Below, piece after piece: positions 43,209 to 53,036 of a stretch of 64,000 nucleotides of DNA. The number at the start of each line of letters is the position of its first letter. Position 1 is the first letter of the stretch. Source of the DNA: Ktedonobacteraceae bacterium. GTDB taxonomy: Bacteria; Chloroflexota; Ktedonobacteria; Ktedonobacterales; Ktedonobacteraceae. The notes beneath the pieces are model-generated. The model was not told the DNA's origin, made no database searches, and saw only the letters and a program-made list of their open reading frames with translations. The stretch lies in NCBI GenBank assembly GCA_035653615.1, contig DASRBN010000025.1:62001-126000 (forward strand). Direction: 5' to 3'. A program made the position numbers and the translations under genes.

Positions 43209-46200
43209 TTAGGACCGCAGCGCCTCTGTAGGCGTGACTCGTCCTGCCTGCCATGCCGGGAGCAATGCCGCAAGCAGCGAGGCCAGCATGGCAATACCCA
43301 CAATCAGGCCCAATTCGTGCCATGGCACGGCAAATATCAGGCCGATGTTGAATTGCTCGAAGAAATTCACAGCAAAAATGTTGCGCGAAAGAATCAGGCC
43401 CAGAGTCACGCCCATCAGGCTCCCTACACAGCCCACGATGAACGATTCGCTGAGAAATGCTCCTTGCAATAGTCGCCGTTTGCAGCCGAGCGCTCGCAGC
43501 ATGCCAATTTGCTGGCGGCGTTCGATGACTGCGCGTGTGCCTGTAATAGCCAGGGCGGCGATACCCAGCAGCAGGGTCAACCCGACGACACCCAAAAGCA
43601 CATTACTGAGGAATATGCGCGGCCCGCGTATCGACAAGATGGCATCCTCAAGCACAGTGGACTCCATTCCATAGTCGAGAAATGCGGAGCCGAGAGCTAG
43701 AGCAAGCTGGCGCTTATCCTGCCCCGGCGCAACCTTGAAATAGTAGGTCTGCGATTCAGGCGTCGACAGGTCCGGTTGGAAATTGTGAAAGGCGGCACTG
43801 GAGATATAGAGTCCAAAGTGCGAGCTATCGCCATTGTCAACCACACCGATAATCGTCAGTTTCATCGCGGACGTATTATTGTTGTAATAACCCACCGTCC
43901 ACAAGTTGGTAGCAGGAAAGGTGGTATCGCCCTGGTAGATGCCGCTCATTGTGAAGGCATAATAAGGATCGATGCCGGGGGGAGTGAGCGGGGCACCTGC
44001 TGCTGCGGCCTGCGGAGCGTTAGGGTCATATACCGGCGAGTTGATCAGGCTGCCAGGACGGTATGGTAGGGCGTCATCGTCGATCAAAGCATAATTGGGG
44101 TGCGTTTGCAATGCCTGCCATACGGCGCTATCGCTGTTGAAACCCCTGGCACGCGCGGTCAGGTGCAGTCCATAGCCTTGTAGAAACCCTCCGCTCACCA
44201 CCTGCGCCGGGTAAATGTGCCATGCCGGGTCCTGTCCATTGGGCTGGATCACTCCCACTGTTGTCTCTGAACTGACACCGATGGCCGAAAAAACATGCGG
44301 GTTGATGCCGTGACTGAGCAGCGCTGTTTGTATATCGGGTATCGATTTGAAATAGGTGACGGCCTGAATATCATATCCACCCGTCTGGTAGTTGATATCG
44401 GCATAATTATTCTGCATGGCGCTGGTAATCACCGCCATTACCGTCATGGCAAAGATTACCAGGCTAAACATCACTACGCTCAGTCCCGTGCGGAATCGAT
44501 GATGTAAAGGGTAACTCGAAGCCAGGCGCGTCATCATCTGTAAGCCGGGCAGACGCGAGAAAAGCGCCAGTAAGGGTATCGCAAGCAGTTCGGCGTTGGC
44601 AATCAGCGCCCATGCTCCTCCCAGCACCATCATAATACCCGAGACAAAGAAAACCTCCAGACCTCCCTGGAAACGCGGCAAGCCCAATTGCGCCAGTACG
44701 TCGAAAGGCAGCGCCCAGTAGGCGAGTAGCGAAAGTCCCACGACGGCAGCAAATATCTTATTGACGTATCTATTCCATCTCCTCTTGCCCATTCGGAAGA
44801 GGATGTTTTCCGCAATCGTCTTGAGCAGTAGCCCCGCGCCAACGGCGAGCAGTGAAAGGCCAAGCGAGAAAGGAGTAATCAGCGCCTGCTGTAGCCCGAA
44901 CTCGAGGAGCCAGTAGCCGGCCAGCAGCGGCAGGATGCCTGTGCGAGATAGGGTCGCGATGAAACTTATCACTAATTCAGGCAATTGCTGTAGGAGCGCG
45001 CGCCTGATACTGCGCGGATGCAGAGTCCTTTGCTCGCGATAGTATTGCCGGATCGTCGAGGGCAGTACAGGCTGAACAAGCTGGGTGCCAAGAACCTTTC
45101 CTATCTGGAGCATCTGTGCCAGAATCTCGCGGAAGGAGAGCGTGGGGCGTTCTGTTTCCGGCAGGTTGCGCAATGCGTCGACAATTGTCATACGGCTGAC
45201 CACCCAGGCCGATACTCCTACAGAACAAAATGTGAAGATCACGCCCAGGCAATAAGCAATCACCAGGCTGCGCGGCTGAAAAGTGAGTTGGAGCGGGAAA
45301 TTAAACCGCGCCAGTATCGGGCTAAGGTAGAGTACCAGCAACGTGCCTGCACCTATGCCGATCAACAGGCCGATCAATGAAGCGCCCAGATCGTAAACCG
45401 TGCCCTCGAAAAGATACATGAGGACAAGATGGCGGCGCTGTACGCCGATAGCGCGCGCCATACCCATTTCAGCGCGTCGCTCAGCTGCCAGCAGCACGAA
45501 TATCAGGAAGATCAGGAGCAGGCTGATCGCCAGGGCAAAGAGGCTGAAGAGGGCAAAAATGCGCGAGAAGATGTTATCAGCCAGCTGCGCATTTTGTATG
45601 CCTATCTCTTTCACTTGAGAAACATGTAAATAGCCTGGTAGCGCTTGCTCCAATTCATCTTCTACCTGGCCGGATAGAGCGACGCCACCGGTGCCTCCAC
45701 CGCCACGATTCTCAACGAAGATTTCCGTGAGGTCATCATGGCGATGCTCGATAGCACGAAATGTCTGCACATTGGTGAGAATATATGGCAGTTCTCCGAC
45801 AAGGCCACCATCGCGGACGATAGCTCGCACATGCAGTTCGAAGCGCTGACCTGGCCAGCGTTCCGAATAAATGTAAAGGTTATCTCCGGCATGAGCATTG
45901 AGCAATATTGCGACAGTATTGTTGAGCAAGACCTCATTCGGCCCGAGTTCGGCAATGGTATGATGTCCTTTTCCGCTTTCATCCTCCAAGCCCCCAAAGC
46001 CCTGCTCGCTGCCAGGGATGATACCCATTCCTGTGACCTTTGAGCGCACCTGCCGCGAGGTGAGGTCGGCTACCAGCAGATCGTTTTCGAAAAGCGCAGC
46101 TCCTATTGCCGCGATGTCAGGATTGTTTCGCTCTCGCCTGACCAGCTGGTAATAGATAGAGTCGTCGAAGAAGCCGCCATTCCCTCCTTGTATCGTCTCG

Positions 46201-46475
46201 TCGACGTTGCCCAGATTATAGACGGCCACCGTCTGTACCGCGGCGGTGATGACATCGCCTGTTGCCAGCACGCTGGAGAGCAAGGTGGTGGAAAGCATCA
46301 GCGCGAAGACGATCAGCAACATTTGCGTGCGACGGCGAAAGATATTGCGCACGCCGATCTTGAAAAAGATGGCATTGCCGATTGCCAGCAGTACGACGCT
46401 GCCGGTGATGATCGCGGCAGTGACCACAAGGATGGTCGTCAATCTATCGAGTGGAATACCGAAGATCTGTGTCAT
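43209..46475 (-). CDS. Large ABC transporter permease with two FtsX domains
   Basis: 1088 aa. A membrane helix near residue 20-38 is followed by an outside region and a first FtsX block near 320-450, then a middle set of helices (about 500-700), a second outside region (about 720-950) and a final FtsX block (about 965-1088) with ALAITGTRAVIERRQQIGMLRALGCKRRLLQGAFL. Both FtsX blocks hold the short cytoplasmic helix (EMGMARAIGVQRR and QIGMLRALGCKRR) that contacts the ATPase. Such proteins work as mechanotransmitters for lipoproteins or peptides. Its ATG overlaps the stop of the SGNH gene by 4 nt, so the two are co-translated. Confidence 0.85.
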   Translation of the reverse strand: MTQIFGIPLDRLTTILVVTAAIITGSVVLLAIGNAIFFKIGVRNIFRRRTQMLLIVFALMLSTTLLSSVLATGDVITAAVQTVAVYNLGNVDETIQGGNGGFFDDSIYYQLVRRERNNPDIAAIGAALFENDLLVADLTSRQVRSKVTGMGIIPGSEQGFGGLEDESGKGHHTIAELGPNEVLLNNTVAILLNAHAGDNLYIYSERWPGQRFELHVRAIVRDGGLVGELPYILTNVQTFRAIEHRHDDLTEIFVENRGGGGTGGVALSGQVEDELEQALPGYLHVSQVKEIGIQNAQLADNIFSRIFALFSLFALAISLLLIFLIFVLLAAERRAEMGMARAIGVQRRHLVLMYLFEGTVYDLGASLIGLLIGIGAGTLLVLYLSPILARFNFPLQLTFQPRSLVIAYCLGVIFTFCSVGVSAWVVSRMTIVDALRNLPETERPTLSFREILAQMLQIGKVLGTQLVQPVLPSTIRQYYREQRTLHPRSIRRALLQQLPELVISFIATLSRTGILPLLAGYWLLEFGLQQALITPFSLGLSLLAVGAGLLLKTIAENILFRMGKRRWNRYVNKIFAAVVGLSLLAYWALPFDVLAQLGLPRFQGGLEVFFVSGIMMVLGGAWALIANAELLAIPLLALFSRLPGLQMMTRLASSYPLHHRFRTGLSVVMFSLVIFAMTVMAVITSAMQNNYADINYQTGGYDIQAVTYFKSIPDIQTALLSHGINPHVFSAIGVSSETTVGVIQPNGQDPAWHIYPAQVVSGGFLQGYGLHLTARARGFNSDSAVWQALQTHPNYALIDDDALPYRPGSLINSPVYDPNAPQAAAAGAPLTPPGIDPYYAFTMSGIYQGDTTFPATNLWTVGYYNNNTSAMKLTIIGVVDNGDSSHFGLYISSAAFHNFQPDLSTPESQTYYFKVAPGQDKRQLALALGSAFLDYGMESTVLEDAILSIRGPRIFLSNVLLGVVGLTLLLGIAALAITGTRAVIERRQQIGMLRALGCKRRLLQGAFLSESFIVGCVGSLMGVTLGLILSRNIFAVNFFEQFNIGLIFAVPWHELGLIVGIAMLASLLAALLPAWQAGRVTPTEALRS

Positions 46476-47296
46476 GGATGTTTTGGTAATTCTAGCGAAG
46501 CCTGTAAAGCGTTATAGAAGAGTTCCGCGATCCGAACATAACCAATCGTGCTAGGATGAAGACCATCATTGCTGATGTATTCGGGAAAATCCTTAAGGTC
46601 GTAGTTCACCAGATTCACCAGAATCACGCGTTGCTGCTGCGCGATGTTGGCGATGGCAGTATTATAAGCGTGAACCCTACTCTCCAGGTATGAAGGATTG
46701 TAGGCACTGAAATAAGGGAGCAGCGTGAGATCAGGTACGTTCGCCATAGCGATGGTTACACGTGGCGAACTGGCCTGCAGCCGGCGTATCATTGTCGCCA
46801 GGTCGTGTGAGTAGCTGCCGACATCGACTCCGTTTGCGAGATCATTGACTGCCAACCAGATCGTGACCAGGCGAGGATGCTCATCGAGCGCAACAGGAAG
46901 TTCTTCGCTCAATGCATCGTGTACAGTAATACCGGGTATGCCAAGATTAATCAGATGATAGGCGCTGCCAAGTTTCTGAGCCAGGTCGGCAGCCCAATTC
47001 TCGTTATAAGGATCGCCGGTTCCGATGCCGAATGTGTCGGAAGCTCCAATCGCAACGTAAGTGATAGGTGCCGCCGGTGGCCGCGCCAGTGTAGCCGTAT
47101 TGCCCTGGCTGTTGCTCGTTTGCCCACCGGTCATCTGTCCGCAGCTCGCTAAAAAGCACAGGAATAACAATAGCAGTAGGGGTGCGGGCTTGCCCCGCCC
47201 TCGTGCCTTGATGGATTGTTCGCAAGTGGACGCGAGGGCGGGGCAAGCCCGCACCCCTACTGTATGGAAAATACTCTCTTCATAGCGGAAGATCAT
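46472..47296 (-). CDS. SGNH/GDSL-family hydrolase lipoprotein
   Basis: 274 aa if begun at the ATG 47296; a frame open to 47380 makes the start doubtful. The signal part ends in FLASCGQ, a lipobox, so the protein is probably lipid-anchored. SGNH blocks are visible: YVAIGASDTFGIG (block I nucleophile), LVTIWLAVNDLANG (block III Asn) and ISNDGLHPSTIGY (block V Asp-x-x-His). These esterases remove acyl groups from lipids, polysaccharides or peptidoglycan. The first 45 codons contain a 29-bp inverted repeat, which may have replaced the original start. The 4-nt overlap with the FtsX permease gene indicates a shared function. Confidence 0.8.
   Translation of the reverse strand: MIFRYEESIFHTVGVRACPALASTCEQSIKARGRGKPAPLLLLLFLCFLASCGQMTGGQTSNSQGNTATLARPPAAPITYVAIGASDTFGIGTGDPYNENWAADLAQKLGSAYHLINLGIPGITVHDALSEELPVALDEHPRLVTIWLAVNDLANGVDVGSYSHDLATMIRRLQASSPRVTIAMANVPDLTLLPYFSAYNPSYLESRVHAYNTAIANIAQQQRVILVNLVNYDLKDFPEYISNDGLHPSTIGYVRIAELFYNALQASLELPKHP
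47175..47261. repeat. 29-bp perfect inverted repeat inside a coding region
   Basis: Arms 47175-47203 and 47233-47261 are exactly complementary, with a 29-nt spacer. The arms contain the words GTAGGGGTGCGGGCTTGCCC and GCCCTCG. They lie in the codons for the signal peptide region of the SGNH hydrolase. The GC-rich composition differs from the surrounding gene and suggests an inserted palindromic element. Confidence 0.85.
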
Positions 47297-47463
47297 AGTA
47301 GATGAATCTTCTTTACCTGGCTGATTGCTATTTCGACTGCACCTTATGGGATTATAACATAGTCTTACTACGTCCTGCATGCTTCACGTTTGCAAGTTTG
47401 CAAGATGAGAACTCCTGTATGGGTTGCAGGCACCTGAAATGTACTGCCGGGCGGCCATTTTTC

Positions 47464-47492
47464 TTGAATCTTCGCTCACGGTGTGCTATACT
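47464..47492 (+). promoter_or_regulatory. Sigma-70 promoter of the rpsB operon
   Basis: TTGAAT and TATACT separated by 17 nt, about 217 nt before the TTG start of rpsB. Confidence 0.8.
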
Positions 47493-47494
47493 TC

Positions 47495-47708
47495 CACGTT
47501 AGCGGGAGATGATGTACCCGCTCTTTGTAGAACACAAAAATTAAGTACGCACGCTCTTAGATCGGCGAAAACCCTGGTGCCCCTCGATCTATCTGAAGAT
47601 ACTGGTGGTAGGGGTTACGTGAAGCAGTAAGTAAGCAGTTTCACCATGGCCTGTGGGACCCTGTCGTTGATAGGAAAAGAGCGGAGGACCAAAAGGGAGG
47701 ATTCATTT
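47495..47708 (+). promoter_or_regulatory. Long rpsB leader
   Basis: About 210 nt between the promoter and the rpsB start. It can form a stem with AGCGGG/CCCGCT (about 47500-47522) and a larger one with AGATCG/CGATCT (about 47560-47592). Ribosomal protein S2 genes are commonly self-controlled through such leaders; here this is an inference from length and pairing. Confidence 0.4.
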
Positions 47709-48596
47709 TTGGCAAACGTAATCTCAATGAAGCAGCTGCTTGAGGCAGGCGTTCACTTTGGTCATCAGACCCGGCGCTGGAACCCCAAGATGCAGCCGTT
47801 CATCTTTATGGATCGCAACGGCATCCATATCATCGATCTCCAGCAGACGGTGACGCGCCTCAATGAGGCTTACAGGTTTGTAGAGCAGCTGGCCGCTAAT
47901 GGTGGCACTATCCTGTTCGTTGGCACGAAGAAACAGGCCCAGGAAGCCGTCGCTGAAGAGGCGAAACGCTGCGGCATGTTCTATGTCAACCAGCGCTGGT
48001 TGGGTGGCATGTTGACCAATTTCCAGACCATTCAAGCGCGTATCCGCTATCTCCGTGACCTGGAAGCGAGACGAGATCGCGGCGATTTCGAGCGCCTGCC
48101 CAAAAAAGAAGTACAGCATTTACAGGATGATATCGCTCGCCTCGAACGCACGCTTGGTGGTATTAAAGATATGCGCCGCCTGCCAGACGCGCTCTTCATC
48201 ATTGACACGCGCAAAGAGCGTACAGCAGTATTAGAGGCACGCCGCCTGGAGATTCCAATCATCGCCCTTGCTGATACGAACTGCGATCCCGATGAAATGG
48301 ACTATCCCATCCCTGCCAATGACGATGCCATACGTGCCGTTCGCCTGCTAGCCGCGAAAATCGCTGATGCCGTGATCGAGGGACGCCGCGAACTGGAAGC
48401 TCGCCAGAAAGATAATGAGCCTGCGGAGGCTGAAACTACTGAAGCCGGTGAGGTTACCGAACCTGAACTGGCCCTTCCGGCGCCTTCAGAGAATCGCGCT
48501 GCTGGATCGGCTGAACAGTCTGAAAATGCCGCCACTGCCGGCAATGAAGGCGTGGAGGTTCAGCAGGAGCCTGAACTCGTAGCAAAAGAAATATAG
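47709..48596 (+). CDS. rpsB: 30S ribosomal protein S2
   Basis: 295 aa starting with TTG at 47709, chosen because AAAGGGAGG lies 8 nt before it and the protein then begins (M)[19 protein letters not shown] as S2 should. [50 protein letters not shown] and [21 protein letters not shown] are S2 signatures. The C-terminus (about 245-295) is an added Glu/Ala-rich disordered tail. First gene of the translation/isoprenoid operon, with its own promoter and long leader. Confidence 0.96.
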   Translation: MANVISMKQLLEAGVHFGHQTRRWNPKMQPFIFMDRNGIHIIDLQQTVTRLNEAYRFVEQLAANGGTILFVGTKKQAQEAVAEEAKRCGMFYVNQRWLGGMLTNFQTIQARIRYLRDLEARRDRGDFERLPKKEVQHLQDDIARLERTLGGIKDMRRLPDALFIIDTRKERTAVLEARRLEIPIIALADTNCDPDEMDYPIPANDDAIRAVRLLAAKIADAVIEGRRELEARQKDNEPAEAETTEAGEVTEPELALPAPSENRAAGSAEQSENAATAGNEGVEVQQEPELVAKEI

Positions 48597-48639
48597 GGAA
48601 ACGTTTTCGACTGTAAGAGGCATCCCTGTATATTCGGAA

Positions 48640-48675
48640 AGGCGGGAGGTAGGAACCCGATTCCATCTCCCGCCT
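48640..48675 (+). terminator. Stem-loop after rpsB (possible attenuator)
   Basis: A 9-bp stem (AGGCGGGAG and complement) 44 nt after the rpsB stop, without T-run. It may lower read-through into tsf. Confidence 0.45.
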
Positions 48676-48820
48676 CATACTGTATTGCGTAACAGGTTAT
48701 GGGTGGGAGTAACGTCCTGGGCCGCGTGCGCAACCCTTTCTCTCGCCACGAAATAATAAACAACACATATTACAACGTTTTTGTCAAGCACTCGGGACCC
48801 AAAAAGATGGACGAAAGCTA

Positions 48821-48849
48821 TTGTATAACCGGTAGGGTCTGAGTATCAT
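48821..48849 (+). promoter_or_regulatory. Candidate promoter of tsf
   Basis: TTGTAT and TATCAT with a 17-nt spacer, 27 nt before the tsf ATG. This would give tsf transcription apart from rpsB. Confidence 0.5.
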
Positions 48850-48875
48850 ACAACAATATCAAGGAGTAAACACAC

Positions 48876-49475
48876 ATGGAGTACACTGCTGCGGACGTCA
48901 AGAAGTTGCGCGAACAGACGGGCGCAACGTTTGCTGACTGTAGGAATGCGTTGGCGGATGCGAAAACCTGGGATGAAGCCACCAGGATCGTTGAGGCGAA
49001 GAGCGACAAAAAGGCTGAGAAAATGATAGCGGCGGGTCGAGAAACCAAACAGGGCGGTATCTTCTCGTATGTGCATCACAATCACAGCCTGGGCGTCTTG
49101 CTTGAGCTCAATTGCAGCACCGATTTTGTTGCTCGTAGCGAAAGTTTCCGCCAGCTTGCCAGTGACCTGGCATTACAGATCGCGGGAGCCGACCCCAAGT
49201 ACATCAACTTTGAAGACGTGCCAGTAGAGATTGTGGAAGAGGCCCGTTACAAAATTCTTGAGGATCCGTCGATAGCGCGTGTCCCGGAAGAAAAGCGTGA
49301 CGAGGTTATCAACAATAAGCTCAAGAAGGTATTGGGCGAGCAGGTATTGATGTTACAACCCTGGGTGAAGGATGAGGCTGTCACGGTGGGCGATCTCGTG
49401 CGTAAGGTGATTGCCGAGACCGGTGAGAACGTGGTGCTGCGGCGCTTTAGCCGCTTCGCATTAGGGGAACAGTAG
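48876..49475 (+). CDS. tsf: Elongation factor Ts (short form)
   Basis: 199 aa. The N-terminal UBA-like part is VKKLREQTGATFADCRNALADA, and FSYVHHNHSLGVLLELNCSTDFVAR is the core. EF-Ts of E. coli is 283 aa; this lacks one core repeat, as in Thermus and in Chloroflexota. The C-terminal EQVLMLQPWVKDEAVTVGDLV is the normal ending. It regenerates EF-Tu-GTP. CAAGGAG is the ribosome site. Confidence 0.95.
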   Translation: MEYTAADVKKLREQTGATFADCRNALADAKTWDEATRIVEAKSDKKAEKMIAAGRETKQGGIFSYVHHNHSLGVLLELNCSTDFVARSESFRQLASDLALQIAGADPKYINFEDVPVEIVEEARYKILEDPSIARVPEEKRDEVINNKLKKVLGEQVLMLQPWVKDEAVTVGDLVRKVIAETGENVVLRRFSRFALGEQ

Positions 49476-49480
49476 GGCAA

Positions 49481-50313
<833 letters not shown>

Positions 50314-50383
50314 TCTGTGAACGCTGCCTGCTTCTTTCCAAGTCAGGAGCAGGCCGGGCAACGAAGAGATGAAACAGGGCTGT

Positions 50384-50411
50384 AGGGACAGGATGCGAAC
50401 ATGTTGTCCCT
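50384..50411. repeat. Inverted repeat between pyrH and frr
   Basis: Arms AGGGACA and TGTCCCT with a 14-nt loop. Same arms as at 4851-4870; part of a dispersed family. Confidence 0.5.
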
Positions 50412-50433
50412 GCCGTTGAAAGGGAGCATTGCT

Positions 50434-50991
50434 ATGGTAGACGATATTTTCGGAGATGCAGAACGACGTATGCAAAAGGCTGTTGAAGCTTTACGACAGG
50501 ACCTGGCTGCCATCCGTACAGGGCGTGCCAGCTCTGCGCTCGTAGAACGTATCACGGTCGATTACTATGGAGCACCGACACCCATCAACCAGGTTGCCAC
50601 AATTTCTGTGCCGGAGGCGCGTTTGTTGGTAATTCAGCCCTGGGACCGCAAGCTGCTGGTCGATATTGAGAAGGCTATCCAGCGGTCCGACCTGGGAATT
50701 AATCCCAACAACGATGGCCAGGTTATTCGCCTCGCTATCCCCCCGCTCAACGAGGAGCGCCGCCGTGAGATGGTAAAGACTCTCCACAAGAAATTGGATG
50801 AGCATAAGGTTGCCATACGCAACGTTCGCCGTGATGCGCAGGACAAGTTGCGCGATCGTGAGAAGAAAAAAGAAATTTCCGAAGATGAGCTGAAACGTAG
50901 CACGGAACGTCTACAGAAGCTCACCGACCGCTATATCGATGAGATGGACAAGGTCGGAAAAGCTAAGGAACTGGAGATTCTGGAGGTCTAG
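50434..50991 (+). CDS. frr: Ribosome recycling factor
   Basis: 185 aa from the ATG at 50434 (AAAGGGAG before it), the standard length. AERRMQKAVEALRQDLAAIRTGRAS, YYGAPTPINQVATISVPE, LLVIQPWD and the C-terminal RRDAQDKLRDREKKKEISEDE are family signatures. It splits the post-termination ribosome with EF-G. The gap of 120 nt from pyrH holds a small inverted repeat. Confidence 0.96.
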   Translation: MVDDIFGDAERRMQKAVEALRQDLAAIRTGRASSALVERITVDYYGAPTPINQVATISVPEARLLVIQPWDRKLLVDIEKAIQRSDLGINPNNDGQVIRLAIPPLNEERRREMVKTLHKKLDEHKVAIRNVRRDAQDKLRDREKKKEISEDELKRSTERLQKLTDRYIDEMDKVGKAKELEILEV

Positions 50992-50993
50992 AT

Positions 50994-51785
50994 TTGACCA
51001 TGATTCAAAATCTTTTCTCCTCGTCGCAGGGGAAAGACAGTGTGCAGACGCAATCCAAAGCTGAGGAGCTAGCAGCTTCCGAGCAAAAGCCTTTCACCCT
51101 GCGTCACCTTGCCATCATTATGGATGGCAATGGGCGTTGGGCAGCGAAACGCCATTTACCGCGCCTCGCCGGGCATAAGGCCGGTGTAGCCGCGCTGCGC
51201 CGCGTCGTAGAATGCGCCGTCGACGAAAACATCGAAATGCTCAGCGTCTATGCCTTTTCAACCGAAAATTGGGGGCGCCCGCGAACAGAAGTAGATGGGT
51301 TGATGCGCCTGTTCTGGGAAACGATCCGCTCGGATGTAGAGAAGTTGCATCGCAATGGAGTGCGCCTGCGCCATCTTGGTCGTCTACAAGATCTCTCGCC
51401 CGATATCCAGCGCGCCGTGCGCGATATGGTCGAATTGACACGCAATAATACACGGCTTAGTCTCAACGTTTGCTTTAATTATGGCGGGCGCGCCGAACTG
51501 GTTGATGCTATTCGCCAGATTATCGCCGATGGCCGTGACCCGGATACTATCACCGAAGAATTGATCAGTTCCTATCTCTATACGCGCGATTTGCCAGACC
51601 CGGATATGGTCATTCGTACCGCCGGAGAAATGCGGGTCAGTAACTTCCTGCTCTGGCAATCCGCGTACAGTGAATATTATGCGACTCCTACCCTCTGGCC
51701 CGATTTTGGGCGCGAGGACTTGAGGGCAGCGCTCGAGAGTTACCGTCAACGGCAACGACGATTTGGCCGCCTCTCCACATCATAG
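50994..51785 (+). CDS. uppS: Undecaprenyl diphosphate synthase
   Basis: 263 aa. Begins with TTG at 50994 (GGAGGT 6 nt before it) or ATG at 51000; TTG fits the spacing better. HLAIIMDGNGRWAAKRHLPRL gives the catalytic Asp and FPP site, SVYAFSTENWGRPRTEVDGLM and NVCFNYGGRAELVDAIRQI follow, and the closing DPDMVIRTAGEMRVSNFLLWQSAY is the Arg-rich substrate site. It adds C5 units in cis to make the C55 carrier lipid for wall synthesis. The start is 2 nt after frr. Confidence 0.95.
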   Translation: MTMIQNLFSSSQGKDSVQTQSKAEELAASEQKPFTLRHLAIIMDGNGRWAAKRHLPRLAGHKAGVAALRRVVECAVDENIEMLSVYAFSTENWGRPRTEVDGLMRLFWETIRSDVEKLHRNGVRLRHLGRLQDLSPDIQRAVRDMVELTRNNTRLSLNVCFNYGGRAELVDAIRQIIADGRDPDTITEELISSYLYTRDLPDPDMVIRTAGEMRVSNFLLWQSAYSEYYATPTLWPDFGREDLRAALESYRQRQRRFGRLSTS

Positions 51786-51814
51786 CGTATAATAGGGGCA
51801 AGTTCCGGAATCAC

Positions 51815-51843
51815 TTGACACACGCCTGCGCGTCTAGCATAAT
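51815..51843 (+). promoter_or_regulatory. Sigma-70 promoter before cdsA
   Basis: Perfect TTGACA and CATAAT separated by 17 nt, about 75 nt before the GTG of cdsA. It would give the cdsA-dxr-rseP-ispG part its own transcription. Confidence 0.75.
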
Positions 51844-51917
51844 CAAATGGGAAGAAGAGCGATGTGTCGAGCTTTCCAGCCAAAAAGTGATGGGGAAATG
51901 CCCCTATAAGGAGTCGC

Positions 51918-52802
51918 GTGCGATCAGCAACGAAGCGAAATTTAGAGCCGGAAGCGCCGGAGCCTGCCCAACCCAAAAGGCAGAAAAGCGGCGTCGTCCA
52001 ACGCGTTATTACTTCTTTTATCGCCATACCAATTGTGCTGGTTTTCGTCTGGTTTGGGGGCTGGTGGGCTTTTGCTGCGGCTGGGCTGGTGGTTGTGCTG
52101 GGAATCAATGAGCTACATACGATGATGGTTCACGAGGGGTACCATCCGTTGATAGTAGTCAGTCTCGTCCTGAGTATGCTCTTTATGATCGCTGCCATGT
52201 TTCCTCATCTAAGCCTGCTATTCCTTGAAATTGGGCTGGTTTTAGCATTGCTGGTTTCCTTTCCCCTGCTGTTCTTTCGCAAAAAGCTCGATGGTGCGAT
52301 GGTCGATTGGTCGCTGACTATAGCAATCGCCGTCTATTTAGGCTGGCCCCTCAGTCTATTCCCCGTACTACGCGGGTACCAGGTCGGGTTCAGCCCTGGC
52401 CTGTGGTGGGTACTGGTCGTCTTGCTCGGTACCTGGAGCTTCGATAGCGGCGCGTTCTTTACCGGTCGCCTCATTGGACGCCATAAATTGGCGCCGAAGA
52501 TTAGCCCGGCGAAAACCTGGGAGGGCGCGATAGGCGGCCTCGTTTGTTCAATTGCTTTCTCCCTTGCCCTCACCGTCATTCCCCTGAAGGTACCATGGTA
52601 CCTGGCAATTGTGCTGGGCATTCTGATCGGTGTGGCCGCGACGCTGGGTGACCTGGCCGAATCGCTGATCAAACGGACGACGCATGTCAAGGATAGTGGG
52701 CATTTTATGCCCGGTCACGGTGGCATCCTTGACCGTGCGGATAGCATCCTCTTCGTTGTCGTTGTCGTGTTCGTCTTTACGCAAGTTATTACGTATTTAT
52801 AG
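51918..52802 (+). CDS. cdsA: Phosphatidate cytidylyltransferase (CDP-diacylglycerol synthase)
   Basis: 294 aa starting with GTG at 51918 (AAGGAG before it). About seven membrane helices from residue 30 on. The signature near the C-terminus, SLIKRTTHVKDSGHFMPGHGGILDR, fits the CdsA pattern exactly, and PAKTWEGAIGG is the other conserved part. It makes CDP-diacylglycerol from phosphatidate and CTP for all phospholipids. The N-terminal 25 residues are a polar lead. Confidence 0.94.
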   Translation: MRSATKRNLEPEAPEPAQPKRQKSGVVQRVITSFIAIPIVLVFVWFGGWWAFAAAGLVVVLGINELHTMMVHEGYHPLIVVSLVLSMLFMIAAMFPHLSLLFLEIGLVLALLVSFPLLFFRKKLDGAMVDWSLTIAIAVYLGWPLSLFPVLRGYQVGFSPGLWWVLVVLLGTWSFDSGAFFTGRLIGRHKLAPKISPAKTWEGAIGGLVCSIAFSLALTVIPLKVPWYLAIVLGILIGVAATLGDLAESLIKRTTHVKDSGHFMPGHGGILDRADSILFVVVVVFVFTQVITYL

Positions 52803-53036
52803 TAGTAGATGCTACGTCAGCCAGCACTCAAGACACCATTGACAGGTTCCCAGAAAGTTTCTTTTTTGCCTGGCCGCGTGGTAGAATATGACTGAGAATA
52901 GTATAGAAACAAGGCGAACGAAATTCCGCTTTCAATGAAGCCCCCTACGGGCCAGAGTGATCGTATTCAGGGCGAGCAATTCGTTCGCATATCATTATGA
53001 GGTGGGTCAACACATTTCCCGCATGGATACACATAT

